Of a stretch of 64,000 bases of DNA, positions 1 to 7,645 are shown piece by piece (position 1 is the first letter of the stretch; each line of letters begins with the position of its first letter). The DNA comes from Chersky-840 sp035604715. Lineage in GTDB: Bacteria; Actinomycetota; Acidimicrobiia; Acidimicrobiales; UBA8190. The notes under the pieces were generated by a model. The model did not search any database, was not told the origin of the DNA, and worked only from the letters and a program-made list of their open reading frames with translations. The DNA is taken from assembly GCA_963731665.1 (NCBI GenBank), contig CAVSWP010000011.1:1054001-1118000 (forward strand). Direction: 5' to 3'. The position numbers were made by a program, and so were the translations under genes.

Positions 1-2
1 GC

Positions 3-443
3 GTCCCGCTCCCGGCCGGGAGACAACCCTCCCAGATCGCCAAGATGGTCTGTGGGGCGGACGCCCAGGAGAAATTCGCCACGATCCTCGGCGTCAAGGC
101 CGTGGTGACAGCACCAACGTGGACCGGTCACCTCTATTCGTGTCGGTATGCGTATCCGAGCGGATACTTCACCTTGTCGGTCAAAGAGCTCTCCAGTTGG
201 GGCCAGACGCTTGGCTATTACAGGCGACTGCGCTCGGGACTCGGTGTCGACTCGACGTTCCCCAAGCTGGGGCAGGGCGGCTACTCAACAAGAGATGGCT
301 CAGTCGTCGTGCGCAAGGACTGGAAGGTGCTGTTGGTCGACGACACCGGTCTCCCCGCCGAGTTCGGGAATCCGCCAACTTCGCCCGGAAACGTCGCGGT
401 GATCGTCGCCAACGTCATTCTCGGCTGCTGGGACGGGGACTGA
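3..443 (+). CDS. Hypothetical protein, 5' end outside the window
   Basis: The frame is open to the window edge, with codons upstream of the ATG at 45 reading VPLPAGRQPSQIAKM, so the ATG is probably internal and the gene starts outside the window. The C-terminal part, about 145 residues, has spaced cysteines and small polar residues (CGADAQEKFATILG, then CRYAYPSGYFTLSVKEL). This fits an exported or lipid-anchored actinobacterial protein, but the signal sequence is not visible. I recognise no catalytic motif and assign no function. The codon pattern is GC-rich at third positions, which supports real coding. Confidence 0.6.
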   Translation, partial: VPLPAGRQPSQIAKMVCGADAQEKFATILGVKAVVTAPTWTGHLYSCRYAYPSGYFTLSVKELSSWGQTLGYYRRLRSGLGVDSTFPKLGQGGYSTRDGSVVVRKDWKVLLVDDTGLPAEFGNPPTSPGNVAVIVANVILGCWDGD

Positions 444-779
444 CACCGGCGCCTGGTTCTGGGTAGCGCCAGCGGACGCCGCCTGACCAGTTGGACGGCC
501 CGGCTCACACCGCCTGATATCACCGGTTCCATCGGTTCCGGACGGCCGGCCCTGGTCATTTGCCCAGGTCAAGCAGAGTAAGGAGGGCGTCGTCGGGGTT
601 CGAAAGCGTTCCCGCGGGCTCCGCCCGCACGCCACCAACCGGGGCGGGCTCTGCCTGATGCTCAAGCCAGGTGCATTCGGCGACGACAAAGAGGACGGCA
701 GAGATGGTCGTTCCGGGCAGCGCGCCCAGACCCGGGACGCCGGGAGGGACCGGGAACCGGTGGCGAGGAGCGCGACATC
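444..779. other. Intergenic region, no gene seen
   Basis: About 335 bases between the left-edge gene and the EAL gene. It has GC-rich inverted segments around 610-650 (gcgggctccgcccgc). I see no convincing ORF, tRNA or promoter. A GAGGAG ribosome-binding site for the next gene lies at its right end. Confidence 0.5.
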
Positions 780-1964
780 ATGACGGCTTCCCCAGGCACG
801 GGGGGCGACCTCTTCATTGCGAAGAGGGGAAAGTTCGCGCGGTCCTCGGGACGCAAGAAGGCAGTCGTCGACCCTCGGCCCCCCGGCCGTAGCGCCGGAC
901 AGGCTGGGTTGGACCCCGACCAACTTCGGGAGCACCGCCAGAAGCTCATCCGCGTCACCATCGCCAATCGTTCCCACGGAACCGTCTTTCAACCGATCGT
1001 CGACCTGAAGAGCGGCGGCGCCGTGGGAGCCGAGGCCCTGGCCCGGTTCCCGGAGCCCCCGATCCGGCCCCCCGACGTGTGGTTCGCCGAAGCAGCCTCG
1101 GTGGGCCTCGGCATCGAATTGGAGATGGCCGCTCTGCGCCTGGCCCTGGAACAGTTGCGCCATCTCCCCACCGGCCTCTACCTGTCGCTCAACGCCTCGG
1201 TCGAAACCATCATGTCCGAGGAGTTCGGGTCGTGTTTCGCCGATGTCCCCGCCGAGCGGGTCGTGCTCGAGCTGACCGAGCACACCGAGGTCCTCGACTA
1301 CCTCCAGTTCGAACAGACCATCGCCAACCTGCGCTCCAAAGGGGTGAGGCTGGCGGTCGACGACGCCGGTGCCGGGTATTCCAGCTTCCGCCATATCCTC
1401 AACTTGCATCCCGACGTCATCAAGCTCGACATCGGCCTGACGCGCGGCATCGACGGCGATCCGGCCCGGCGAGCCCTGGGGTCGGCCCTCCTGACGTTCG
1501 GACTGGACGCCTACAACGCCTCCATCGTGGCCGAAGGCATCGAGACCGAGGGTGAGTTCTCCACGCTTCGGGCCCTGGGGTGTCCCTTCGGCCAGGGCTA
1601 CTACCTGGGCCGGCCGGGCAAGCTCCGGGTGGAGCGGCCCGAACCCGCTCCCGTCGAAGGCCTGTGGCGCCCGACCCCGGGCGCGTCATCGAAGCCCGCC
1701 GCGCCTCGCGCCGACGCCACCCCGCACGACGCGCCACGAGCCCGTGTCGAGGAGCCGCGCCCTGCGCAACCGGTCCCGGTCGTGATCGACGCCCAGCCCG
1801 GCGCCGACCCCGCCGCCGGTGGCCTTGCCCCCCCGGACAAGGCCCACCATGACGACCACGCCGAATTCATGGCGCTGGTACGGGAGATCCAGGACCGCCA
1901 CGACGACGGCAGCGACAGGCTGCACCGCCGCCGGTCGCCGCTCAAGGCTCTGCGCACGCGCTAG
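780..1964 (+). CDS. EAL-domain cyclic-di-GMP phosphodiesterase
   Basis: A 394-residue cytoplasmic protein predicted to hydrolyse cyclic di-GMP to pGpG. Residues about 66-280 form an EAL domain. Its motifs are EAL at 85-87, SLNAS near 136-140, LELTE at 163-167, DDAGAGYSS at 194-202 (canonical form DDFGAGYSS), KLD at 215-217, AEGIE at 251-255 and GQGYYLGRP at 271-279. The metal and catalytic residues therefore look intact and activity is likely. Residues 1-60 are basic and unassigned. Residues 281-394 form a Pro/Ala-rich linker ending in an acidic-basic tail. There is no GGDEF, PAS or membrane segment, so any sensory input would have to come through the tails or a partner. The ATG at 780 follows a GAGGAG ribosome-binding site. 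Confidence 0.88.
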   Translation: MTASPGTGGDLFIAKRGKFARSSGRKKAVVDPRPPGRSAGQAGLDPDQLREHRQKLIRVTIANRSHGTVFQPIVDLKSGGAVGAEALARFPEPPIRPPDVWFAEAASVGLGIELEMAALRLALEQLRHLPTGLYLSLNASVETIMSEEFGSCFADVPAERVVLELTEHTEVLDYLQFEQTIANLRSKGVRLAVDDAGAGYSSFRHILNLHPDVIKLDIGLTRGIDGDPARRALGSALLTFGLDAYNASIVAEGIETEGEFSTLRALGCPFGQGYYLGRPGKLRVERPEPAPVEGLWRPTPGASSKPAAPRADATPHDAPRARVEEPRPAQPVPVVIDAQPGADPAAGGLAPPDKAHHDDHAEFMALVREIQDRHDDGSDRLHRRRSPLKALRTR

Positions 1965-1969
1965 CCGCC

Positions 1970-1985
1970 GGCCTCGTGGGAGGCC
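1970..1985. terminator. Bidirectional hairpin between convergent genes
   Basis: A perfect 6-bp stem, GGCCTC and GAGGCC, closes a GTGG loop between the stop codons of the EAL gene (+) and the Fae gene (-). There is no U-tract. GC-rich hairpins of this kind are common in actinobacteria. Confidence 0.45.
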
Positions 1986-1991
1986 CGGAAG

Positions 1992-2510
1992 CTATCCGAC
2001 GTCGAGCCCGAAGAAGGGGTTCTGGGGCGCGTCGGACAGCGCCATGAGGTCGTCGAGGGCGGGCAGGCGCCGCCGACCCTGATCGAGGGCTTGGCGGGTG
2101 GCTCGGCGGTTGTTCTCGTAGACGAGGGCTTCGACCTCGGCGCCCGGGTCTACCCACACGGCCGCGATCAACAGGAGGTCGTCCACCTCGGCCGCGGCGA
2201 TCACGTCGTCGGCCACCGCCCGCAGGACACCCGAGGCCACGCCGGCCTGGGCCGCGCCCCACGTCAACTCGGAATGGCGTTGTCCTGTGAGCTCGGCCTT
2301 GTTCACGAACAGGGTGAGGGGCTTGACCGCCAGCCCGGGACGCAGCACGGTGACGAAGGCGGCGTGGCCGGGGCGGGGAGTGGCCAGCGCGGTGGTGAAG
2401 GAGACCTCCACCGGGCCCCCCTTGTGCCCCAGGACCGTGTTGATATGGGCCGCCTCGGCGCCCGATCCGACAAAGGCCTCGCCGAACTGCGTGTCACCGG
2501 CACTGGTCAT
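1992..2510 (-). CDS. fae: Formaldehyde-activating enzyme (Fae family)
   Basis: 172 residues, matching Fae in length and pattern. The N-terminal FGEAFVGSGAEAAHI carries the family's catalytic His (His22), followed by a GPVEVSF block. Then come the PLTLFVNKAEL and WGAAQAGVA segments, VADDVIAAAEVDDLLLIAAV, and a C-terminal helix ending in NRRATRQALDQG. Fae condenses formaldehyde with tetrahydromethanopterin to methylene-H4MPT in methylotrophic proteobacteria and methanogens. No other H4MPT gene lies in this window. The 2OG oxygenase gene next to it starts on the same strand, 13 bases from this gene's ATG. The role could be formaldehyde detoxification or use of another C1 carrier; the substrate is inferred from the family only. 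Confidence 0.85.
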   Translation of the reverse strand: MTSAGDTQFGEAFVGSGAEAAHINTVLGHKGGPVEVSFTTALATPRPGHAAFVTVLRPGLAVKPLTLFVNKAELTGQRHSELTWGAAQAGVASGVLRAVADDVIAAAEVDDLLLIAAVWVDPGAEVEALVYENNRRATRQALDQGRRRLPALDDLMALSDAPQNPFFGLDVG

Positions 2511-2523
2511 GGCACGGCCGTCG

Positions 2524-3369
2524 TCAGGCGGCGGGCCAGGTCACGGGGGGCTCGGCCCGAGGCTGGGTGCGTCCGTAGCGGTCCTGTCGCAGGAGCTCGC
2601 TGCCGACCGTGCCCGGCTTGGTGTCATAGGCGAGCAGGCCCACGTGGCGCCGCGCCGGCCCCGAGATCGGCGACACCCGGTGCAGGGAGTGCCGCCCCTC
2701 GAACAGGAGCAGGGTTCCCGGCGCCATGGGCAACGTGATCACCGACGAGCGGTCCCCGGCCAGCACGGCGGCGACGTCGTCATAGTGCTCGTCGTCGGGC
2801 CGGCGGATGCGGGGAACGACCTCGAAGTCCCCTCCCACCGAGGCCGCCTGGATGGCCAGGGACACCACGAAGTCAGTCTGGTCGAAATGCCACTGCAGAT
2901 GGTCGCCGTCCCCCATGACGGCGAGATTGAGGGCCCCGAAGGGGTCGGCGTAACAGAACAGGGGCCCTCGGTCCAAGATGGCGGCGATCAGCGCCGTCAT
3001 GGGGGCCCACTCGTACAGGCGGCGCAGAGGCGAGGAACGGGGAATCAGGTCGTAGGCGATGGCACCCACGCGGTACGTCCCCCAGGTGAGGCGCGGATGA
3101 CCAGGCTGCAGAGAGAAGTCCGGGACCTCGAGATAGGCGGTTCCCTCCCCTTCGGATCGATGGGCCCGGGGCGCCAAGGTTTCGGCGTCGTCGGCCAGCT
3201 CCTTCACTCCCGACGCCGTGACGAAGCCCGTGAGCTCGGCCGCCCCCAGGGCGGCGATCTGGGCCCGCCCCTCTTCGACCACGGCGCGGTAGCGCGCCGA
3301 CCCCGGCTCGAGCACCGGGTAGCGATCCAGGTCGACGAGCTGGAGAGGTGCGGCGTCGTCGGTGTCCAC
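2524..3369 (-). CDS. 2-oxoglutarate/Fe(II)-dependent oxygenase
   Basis: A 281-residue protein from the GTG at 3369. A longer frame reaches 3591, but that extension is Arg/Pro-rich and overlaps the divergent gene, so I reject it. The iron-binding facial triad is visible: His161 and Asp163 in QWHFDQTDF, and distal His230 in HSLHRVSP. Arg241 in ARRHVGLLAYDT is a candidate 2-oxoglutarate ligand. Proteins of this type hydroxylate small molecules or amino acids using O2 and 2-oxoglutarate, releasing succinate and CO2. The pattern resembles actinobacterial HalD/ArpA-like sequences, and the substrate is unknown. The stop lies 13 bases upstream of the Fae gene on the same strand, so the two are probably co-transcribed. 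Confidence 0.8.
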   Translation of the reverse strand: MDTDDAAPLQLVDLDRYPVLEPGSARYRAVVEEGRAQIAALGAAELTGFVTASGVKELADDAETLAPRAHRSEGEGTAYLEVPDFSLQPGHPRLTWGTYRVGAIAYDLIPRSSPLRRLYEWAPMTALIAAILDRGPLFCYADPFGALNLAVMGDGDHLQWHFDQTDFVVSLAIQAASVGGDFEVVPRIRRPDDEHYDDVAAVLAGDRSSVITLPMAPGTLLLFEGRHSLHRVSPISGPARRHVGLLAYDTKPGTVGSELLRQDRYGRTQPRAEPPVTWPAA

Positions 3370-3473
3370 GCGTGACGACCTTATCGGCGGACCGCACCGT
3401 ACAATCGCCGGCCGGGTGGGTTCCTCTTCCTCGGCGACGAACCGGCGGAGGGGAACTGGAGGTGGAGCGAGAG

Positions 3474-4475
3474 GTGCGACACCGCGACGGACATCGACGT
3501 GTGGTGGCCCCGGTGGCGCGCGCCGCTCATCGACTCGTCGGCCTGGCGGCCACACTGGCAGCAGTCGTCGTCCTCGTGCTCGTGGGGGCACCGACCGCGG
3601 CGTCGGCGTCGTCGGTTCCCCTCGGCGTGTACGCCGGATCCCGAGACCCTCTGGCGGTGGCCGAGTTCGGATGGGCCACCGGTGCGCATCTGAGCCTGGC
3701 CACCGACTTCCTCGACGGGTCGGCGGGGTGGGCGGTGTTGGACGGCGCCAGCGGGATCGGCGTGTGGGCGTCCTCGGGCTACCAGTTGGTCCTCGGGGTG
3801 CCCATGCTCCCCCGCCATACCCGGAGCACGCTGGGCCAGGGCGCCCGGGGTCGGTACGACTCGGACTTCGTCACCCTGGCCCGCAACCTCGTCGATGACG
3901 GCGAGGGTGGCGCCTACCTGAGGCTGGGGTGGGAGTTCAACGGGAATTGGTTCAAATGGCACGTCCGCACTGCGTCGGCTGCGAGGCAGTACGCGGCGTA
4001 CTTCCGGAACATCGTGGTCTCCATGCGGTCGGTGCCGGGGGAGGACTTCAAGTTCATCTGGAACCCCAATGCCGCCAGTCCCACGAGCTACACCCCGGAC
4101 GAGGCCTACCCCGGTGACCCCTACGTGGACTTCATCGGGACCGACGTGTACGACAGCTTCTGGGGTAGTCCGTTCGCGCCGCAGGCGGCGTGGAGCAACC
4201 AGCTCACCCAGCAGTGGGGCCTCGACTGGCTGGCGGCGTTCTCCGCCGAGCACGGGAAGCCGATCGTGATCCCCGAGTGGTCGACGGACTACCGGAGCGA
4301 CGGTCACGGCCTCGGCGACGATCCCTACTTCATCAACCAGTTCTCGGCTTGGACCTCGTCCCACGACGTGGCATGGACGTCCATGTTCGCCTTCGATGCG
4401 TCGGATCAGCGCAACGACATCACCGACGGCGCCTTCCCCAACTCCCTGCGGGCGTTCGAGGCCGATTTCGGCTGA
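3474..4475 (+). CDS. Secreted GH26-like glycoside hydrolase (beta-mannanase type)
   Basis: About 333 residues from a GTG at 3474, with GGAGG 11 bases upstream; an in-frame GTG at 3462 is an alternative. The first 47 residues form an export signal: an Arg/His-rich start, a hydrophobic stretch around 22-38 and a likely cleavage after TAASAS. The mature part has a TIM-barrel pattern typical of family GH26. RLGWEFNGNW gives Glu154 as candidate acid/base, and PIVIPEWSTD gives Glu268 as candidate nucleophile. WNPNAA and FIGTDVYDSFW are further conserved strands. It would cleave beta-mannan or a related beta-glycan outside the cell. It is monocistronic, divergent from the 2OG oxygenase gene and convergent with the next gene. 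Confidence 0.78.
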   Translation: MRHRDGHRRVVAPVARAAHRLVGLAATLAAVVVLVLVGAPTAASASSVPLGVYAGSRDPLAVAEFGWATGAHLSLATDFLDGSAGWAVLDGASGIGVWASSGYQLVLGVPMLPRHTRSTLGQGARGRYDSDFVTLARNLVDDGEGGAYLRLGWEFNGNWFKWHVRTASAARQYAAYFRNIVVSMRSVPGEDFKFIWNPNAASPTSYTPDEAYPGDPYVDFIGTDVYDSFWGSPFAPQAAWSNQLTQQWGLDWLAAFSAEHGKPIVIPEWSTDYRSDGHGLGDDPYFINQFSAWTSSHDVAWTSMFAFDASDQRNDITDGAFPNSLRAFEADFG

Positions 4476-4483
4476 CGGCCGGC

Positions 4484-4497
4484 GTCCCTAAGGGGAC
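4484..4497. terminator. Short hairpin at a convergent gene end
   Basis: GTCCC and GGGAC flank a TAAG loop. The hairpin overlaps the stop codon of the minus-strand small-protein gene and sits 9 bases past the GH26-like stop, so it could serve both genes. Confidence 0.35.
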
Positions 4498-4733
4498 GAC
4501 GATGAGTTGACCTCGGGTGGTGCCTCGGGCGCCACGGTCGAGCTGTCCGAGCCCCGTTCCCAACGAATCGTGCCGGGCAGGCTCGGGACGAGCGCCAACC
4601 CGACGCTATCGGCCAACTGGGAGGCCACGATCTGGGCGCCGATGATGCGGTCGGGATCGCCCTCGAGGTAGACGACCTCGATGTGATGGCCCAGGTTGTG
4701 CCACATGATGCTCACGATCTCCCGTTCAGCCAT
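4488..4733 (-). CDS. Small conserved protein, unnamed family, copy A
   Basis: 81 residues from the ATG at 4733. It belongs to a family recurring four times in this window. The shared core begins REIVSIMWHNLGHHIEVVY, continues through a GAQIVASQLADSVGL helix and ends GTIRWER. The remaining 25 residues are Ser/Pro/Glu-rich and look disordered. There are no membrane segments and no Cys pair. The predicted fold is two or three strands, a helix and a final strand. The start codon overlaps the stop of the upstream zinc-ribbon gene by 8 bases, implying translational coupling. Function is unknown. A longer in-frame extension to 4892 is rejected because it lies inside the upstream gene. Confidence 0.65.
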   Translation of the reverse strand: MAEREIVSIMWHNLGHHIEVVYLEGDPDRIIGAQIVASQLADSVGLALVPSLPGTIRWERGSDSSTVAPEAPPEVNSSSSP

Positions 4734-5025
4734 GGCTCTGGCTGCCTTGGGGGCTCGGGTGACAGCGGGCGCACTTGGCGCCGGCGTCGTCACAGGGAAC
4801 GCGCACCCGGTGCTGCACCAGGGCGCGCTCGACGTCGGTCGTGGTGCGAGCGTCGGCGCACCCAGGCACTGCGCACGACATGGTGCCGTCACGATGGATC
4901 AGCAACTGGCTCTCACAGACCATGGCGACCTGGCCCCGGCATGCAACGACTCCTTCGATGGGAGGGGGCCCAAGATCGCTCGGATAGCTGGACGCCCGTG
5001 CTGGTGCGGTATAGAGTGACTTCAT
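4726..5025 (-). CDS. Small cysteine-rich (zinc-ribbon-like) protein
   Basis: 99 residues from the ATG at 5025; starting at the ATG at 4923 would give 65 residues. Cysteines fall at 29, 37, 51, 56, 78, 85 and 88, followed by His89, and the C-terminal KCARCH is a typical zinc-binding knuckle. No enzyme motif is visible. A structural or RNA/DNA-contacting zinc protein is plausible but unproven. It is co-transcribed with and overlaps the small-protein gene downstream. Its first codon lies 3 bases from a 27-bp palindrome shared with the divergent TetR gene, so it is the most likely target of that repressor. Because the palindrome sits so close, the true start may be the internal ATG. Confidence 0.55.
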   Translation of the reverse strand: MKSLYTAPARASSYPSDLGPPPIEGVVACRGQVAMVCESQLLIHRDGTMSCAVPGCADARTTTDVERALVQHRVRVPCDDAGAKCARCHPSPQGSQSHG

Positions 5026-5027
5026 GA

Positions 5028-5054
5028 CAGACAGACTGTCAAACAGTATGTCTG
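5028..5054. promoter_or_regulatory. TetR-type operator (near-perfect palindrome)
   Basis: The left arm CAGACAGACTGT and right arm ACAGTATGTCTG are separated by 3 bases, and 11 of 12 positions pair. It lies between the divergent TetR gene (start 5083) and the zinc-ribbon gene (start 5025). Size and position fit a site bound by the neighbouring TetR protein to control both genes. Confidence 0.75.
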
Positions 5055-5082
5055 ACTCTACGTCATTCCGGGGCGTTGTCAA

Positions 5083-5715
5083 ATGACCCCGGCCAGCGCG
5101 GCGTTGCAGAGGCGTGCCCGGGAACGCCGGATCGCCGCCGAGCGGACGATCCTCGACGCCACCGAAGCGCTGCTGGCGGAGCGGGAATTCCGTGATCTCA
5201 CCGTCGAGGACGTGATGGCCTCGACCGGGCTCACCCGGACGTCGTTCTACCGCTACTTCCCCGATCTCGAGGGTGTGCTGCTGCGCTGGCTCGCCGAGCT
5301 CGGCGACGAGCTTCGCCGCACCGCCGACAGCTGGCTCCAGGACCCGTCCACCGGGCTGGAGGTGGGTGTCGAGTTCGTGGTGCTGTACAAGGAGCACGGT
5401 CGGCTGCTCTTGGCCTTCGAGCAGGCGGCCGGGGCCGGGACTGAGATCGACGGTGCCTGGCGCTCGGTCCTCGAGGCGTTCTCGCAGCGCTACGCCGAGT
5501 TCATCACGGACCTGTGCCACCAGGGGTTGAGCAGCATCGAACACCCGGCCCAGACGGCCCGGGCCCTGGTGGGCATGACCGAGCGCTACCTGATCGAGAC
5601 CTACGGCCGGGGCCCGGCCGTCGACGTGGACGTGGCCGCCACCACCGTGGCCCAGATCTGGCAACGGACGTTGTTCAGCTCCGAGGTGGTGAAGCCCGTG
5701 CCCCCCGGAGCGTGA
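5083..5715 (+). CDS. TetR/AcrR-family transcriptional repressor
   Basis: 210 residues. The N-terminal helix-turn-helix spans about 22-62, with LTVEDVMASTGLTRTSFYRY as the recognition part followed by FPDLEGVLLRW, typical of TetR. The C-terminal ligand domain (about 70-205) is helical and contains FEQAAGAGTEI; the ligand is not predictable. It sits divergent from the zinc-ribbon and small-protein operon across the palindrome at 5028-5054, which predicts autoregulation plus control of that operon. The ATG at 5083 gives the usual family length. Confidence 0.88.
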   Translation: MTPASAALQRRARERRIAAERTILDATEALLAEREFRDLTVEDVMASTGLTRTSFYRYFPDLEGVLLRWLAELGDELRRTADSWLQDPSTGLEVGVEFVVLYKEHGRLLLAFEQAAGAGTEIDGAWRSVLEAFSQRYAEFITDLCHQGLSSIEHPAQTARALVGMTERYLIETYGRGPAVDVDVAATTVAQIWQRTLFSSEVVKPVPPGA

Positions 5716-6010
5716 GCGAACCCGGAGTCCCGGGGTGACAGGGGGGGCAGGGCGGCGGCCGCATTCGGGAATGGGGACCCATGCGGCCCAGCCACCCCAC
5801 CCCTGCACCCCTACTTTGAGGTCGCATTGGAGGTGGGACGCGAGCGCCCTCCAGTGCCACCCAGTTGCACGGTATCCATGCCACGCACCAGATCCATCCG
5901 TGGTTCCTCGTATTCGAGGGAGGTGAAATCACCTGTGCTCGGGCCCCATGCCCGCCTCGGGATATGACGACGCCGGCCGCACCGACCATGCTCGTGGCCG
6001 GGAGGGGCCG

Positions 6011-6766
6011 ATGGGGACGCTCGAAGGCAAGACGGCGCTGGTGACAGGAGCGGGACAAGGAGTGGGGCGCGGGATCGCCCTGGCCTTGGCGGCCGAAGGG
6101 GCACGCGTGATGTCGGCGGGCCGCACCTTGGCCAAGGTGCAGGACACGGCGGCACAGATCGCCGAGCGCGGCGGCGAGGCGGCGGCGGTGGCGGCCGACG
6201 TGAAAGAGGAGTCGGACATCCACGGCGCGGTGCACGCCACCGTGGAGACGTTCGGCACGGTGGACATCCTGGTGAACAACGCCCAGGAGGTCACGATCGC
6301 ACCTCTCAACGAGTTGGGACGCGACGCCATGGACGCCAGTTGGCGCTCGGGCCCCCTGGCCACCTTCAGCTTCATGCGGGCCTGTTACCCACACCTGCGC
6401 GGCGACGGCGTGATCCTCAACCTCGCCACCGGCATGGGACTGCGCGCCGACCCCCAGCTGTACGCCGCCTATGTGGCGGCCAAGGAGGCGATCAGGGCCC
6501 TGACCCGGACGGCGGCCATGGAGTGGGGGCCCGACGGGATCCGGGCCAACGTGATCATCCCTCTGGCGGCCTCGGAGGGCTTCGCCCTGTGGGGCGAGCG
6601 CTATCCGGAGCGCTACGAGAAGGTCGTGCAGTCCATTCCCCTGCGTCGGGTAGGACGGACCGAGCAGGACATCGGACGGGCGGCGGTGTTCCTGTGCGGG
6701 CCCGACGGGGACTACATCACCGGCACCACCCTCATGGTGGACGGTGGCCAGGCGTACCTGCACTAG
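6011..6766 (+). CDS. Short-chain dehydrogenase/reductase (SDR)
   Basis: 251 residues from the ATG at 6011, preceded by GGGAGGGG; the upstream extension to 5948 is not needed. The cofactor motif TGAGQGVG is at 12-19. NNAQ at 89-92 replaces the usual NNAG. Tyr154 and Lys158 of YxxxK are present in YVAAK. The position 13 before Tyr, normally catalytic Ser, is Gly141 preceded by Thr140, so the triad is altered. The C-terminal ITGTTLMVDGG segment is typical of the classical FabG-like group. It would reduce or oxidise a hydroxyl/carbonyl substrate with NAD(P). No operon partner is seen. Confidence 0.83.
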   Translation: MGTLEGKTALVTGAGQGVGRGIALALAAEGARVMSAGRTLAKVQDTAAQIAERGGEAAAVAADVKEESDIHGAVHATVETFGTVDILVNNAQEVTIAPLNELGRDAMDASWRSGPLATFSFMRACYPHLRGDGVILNLATGMGLRADPQLYAAYVAAKEAIRALTRTAAMEWGPDGIRANVIIPLAASEGFALWGERYPERYEKVVQSIPLRRVGRTEQDIGRAAVFLCGPDGDYITGTTLMVDGGQAYLH

Positions 6767-6769
6767 CAC

Positions 6770-6783
6770 GGGCGACACCGCCC
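6770..6783 (+). terminator. Short hairpin after the SDR gene
   Basis: GGGCG and CGCCC arms with an ACAC loop, starting 4 bases after the stop codon. There is no U-tract. Confidence 0.35.
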
Positions 6784-6858
6784 TGAGAAAGTCGGGCGGC
6801 GCTTGGCTACGGTGGGGCTCTCCACCGACTCCAGCCGGGTGAGAGGGAAGGGGGAACC

Positions 6859-7521
6859 ATGCTGAGACGTAGGACGATCCTGGTGGGCGTGGCCGCACTC
6901 GCTCTTCCGGCGACAGCTCTGGTTGCGTTCGGAGGGCCCACCCTGTTCGCCAGCGCGTTGTCTCCGTCGTTCCCCGTGGCGTGCAAAGTGACGGCCACGG
7001 TGACCTTCACGCCCCCTCTGACACAAGCCGGCACCATCGGCACGAGCAGGTCGGCGGTGACGACGATGGCCATCACCGGCGGCCACCTGAGCGGGTGCCT
7101 GTCGGCGGCCCCGGCGACGGCGCCCGGACACGGCACGATCGCTGACATGACGGTCAACCTGCCGGCCACCCGGCTGACGGGGACGAGGAACTACGCCACC
7201 GGGTACTGCCCGGCCTTCACCTCGGCCCAGACCCTCAAGGCGTTTCGGAATCTGGCCTTCGACATCACCTGGACGGGGGGTGCCAGCGGCACGTCGGTCT
7301 TCACCACGACCAAGGCGGCGACGGCGAACAACACCGACGGTGAATTCGGCTTCGCGTTCTCCGGCAAAGAGGGGTTGGGGTCCTATGCCGAGAAGTCGTT
7401 GAACCAGATCACGGAGTTCCTCGATGCGACCGACTCGGCGGCGGTGCTCACCGGCTGCGCGGGCGCCCTGACGGTGAGCACGGCCACGATCGACGTGACC
7501 AACAGCGTGGCGATCCTCTGA
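6859..7521 (+). CDS. Exported protein of unknown function
   Basis: 220 residues, with a strong ribosome-binding site (gagagggaaggggg) ahead of the ATG. The start MLRRRTILVGVAALALPATA is a classical signal peptide with cleavage around residue 32. The mature protein is rich in Thr, Ser, Gly and Ala, with cysteines in VACKVTATV, SGCLSAAP, TGYCPAF and LTGCAGAL, which could form two disulfides. The alternating pattern suggests an all-beta fold. Lone secreted genes like this are common in actinobacteria and I recognise no named family. It lies upstream of another exported protein with a 124-base gap. Confidence 0.7.
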   Translation: MLRRRTILVGVAALALPATALVAFGGPTLFASALSPSFPVACKVTATVTFTPPLTQAGTIGTSRSAVTTMAITGGHLSGCLSAAPATAPGHGTIADMTVNLPATRLTGTRNYATGYCPAFTSAQTLKAFRNLAFDITWTGGASGTSVFTTTKAATANNTDGEFGFAFSGKEGLGSYAEKSLNQITEFLDATDSAAVLTGCAGALTVSTATIDVTNSVAIL

Positions 7522-7645
7522 CGGGCGAGGACGACGGGCGGAGCACCGGGGACGGGCCCGCCCGGAAGCCCCTTGACCGCCATCGTGGCGCTCGACCAGG
7601 ATGTCGGGGCTTCGCCCCAGCCCCAGACCCCCGTGATGACTGAAG

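Noticed and set aside
595..660. A possible tRNA-like segment (GGTTCGAA then ACGCCACCA)
   Set aside because: No acceptor stem or anticodon arm can be drawn around it.
300..1409. A 369-residue minus-strand frame over the EAL gene
   Set aside because: The plus strand encodes an intact EAL domain with all motifs.
3370..3591. N-terminal extension of the 2OG oxygenase
   Set aside because: Arg/Pro-rich, overlaps the GH26-like gene start and lacks family similarity; GTG at 3369 preferred.
4726..5808. A 360-residue minus-strand frame covering the TetR gene
   Set aside because: Only the first-strand part below 5025 has a plausible gene; the rest is the antisense of the TetR gene.
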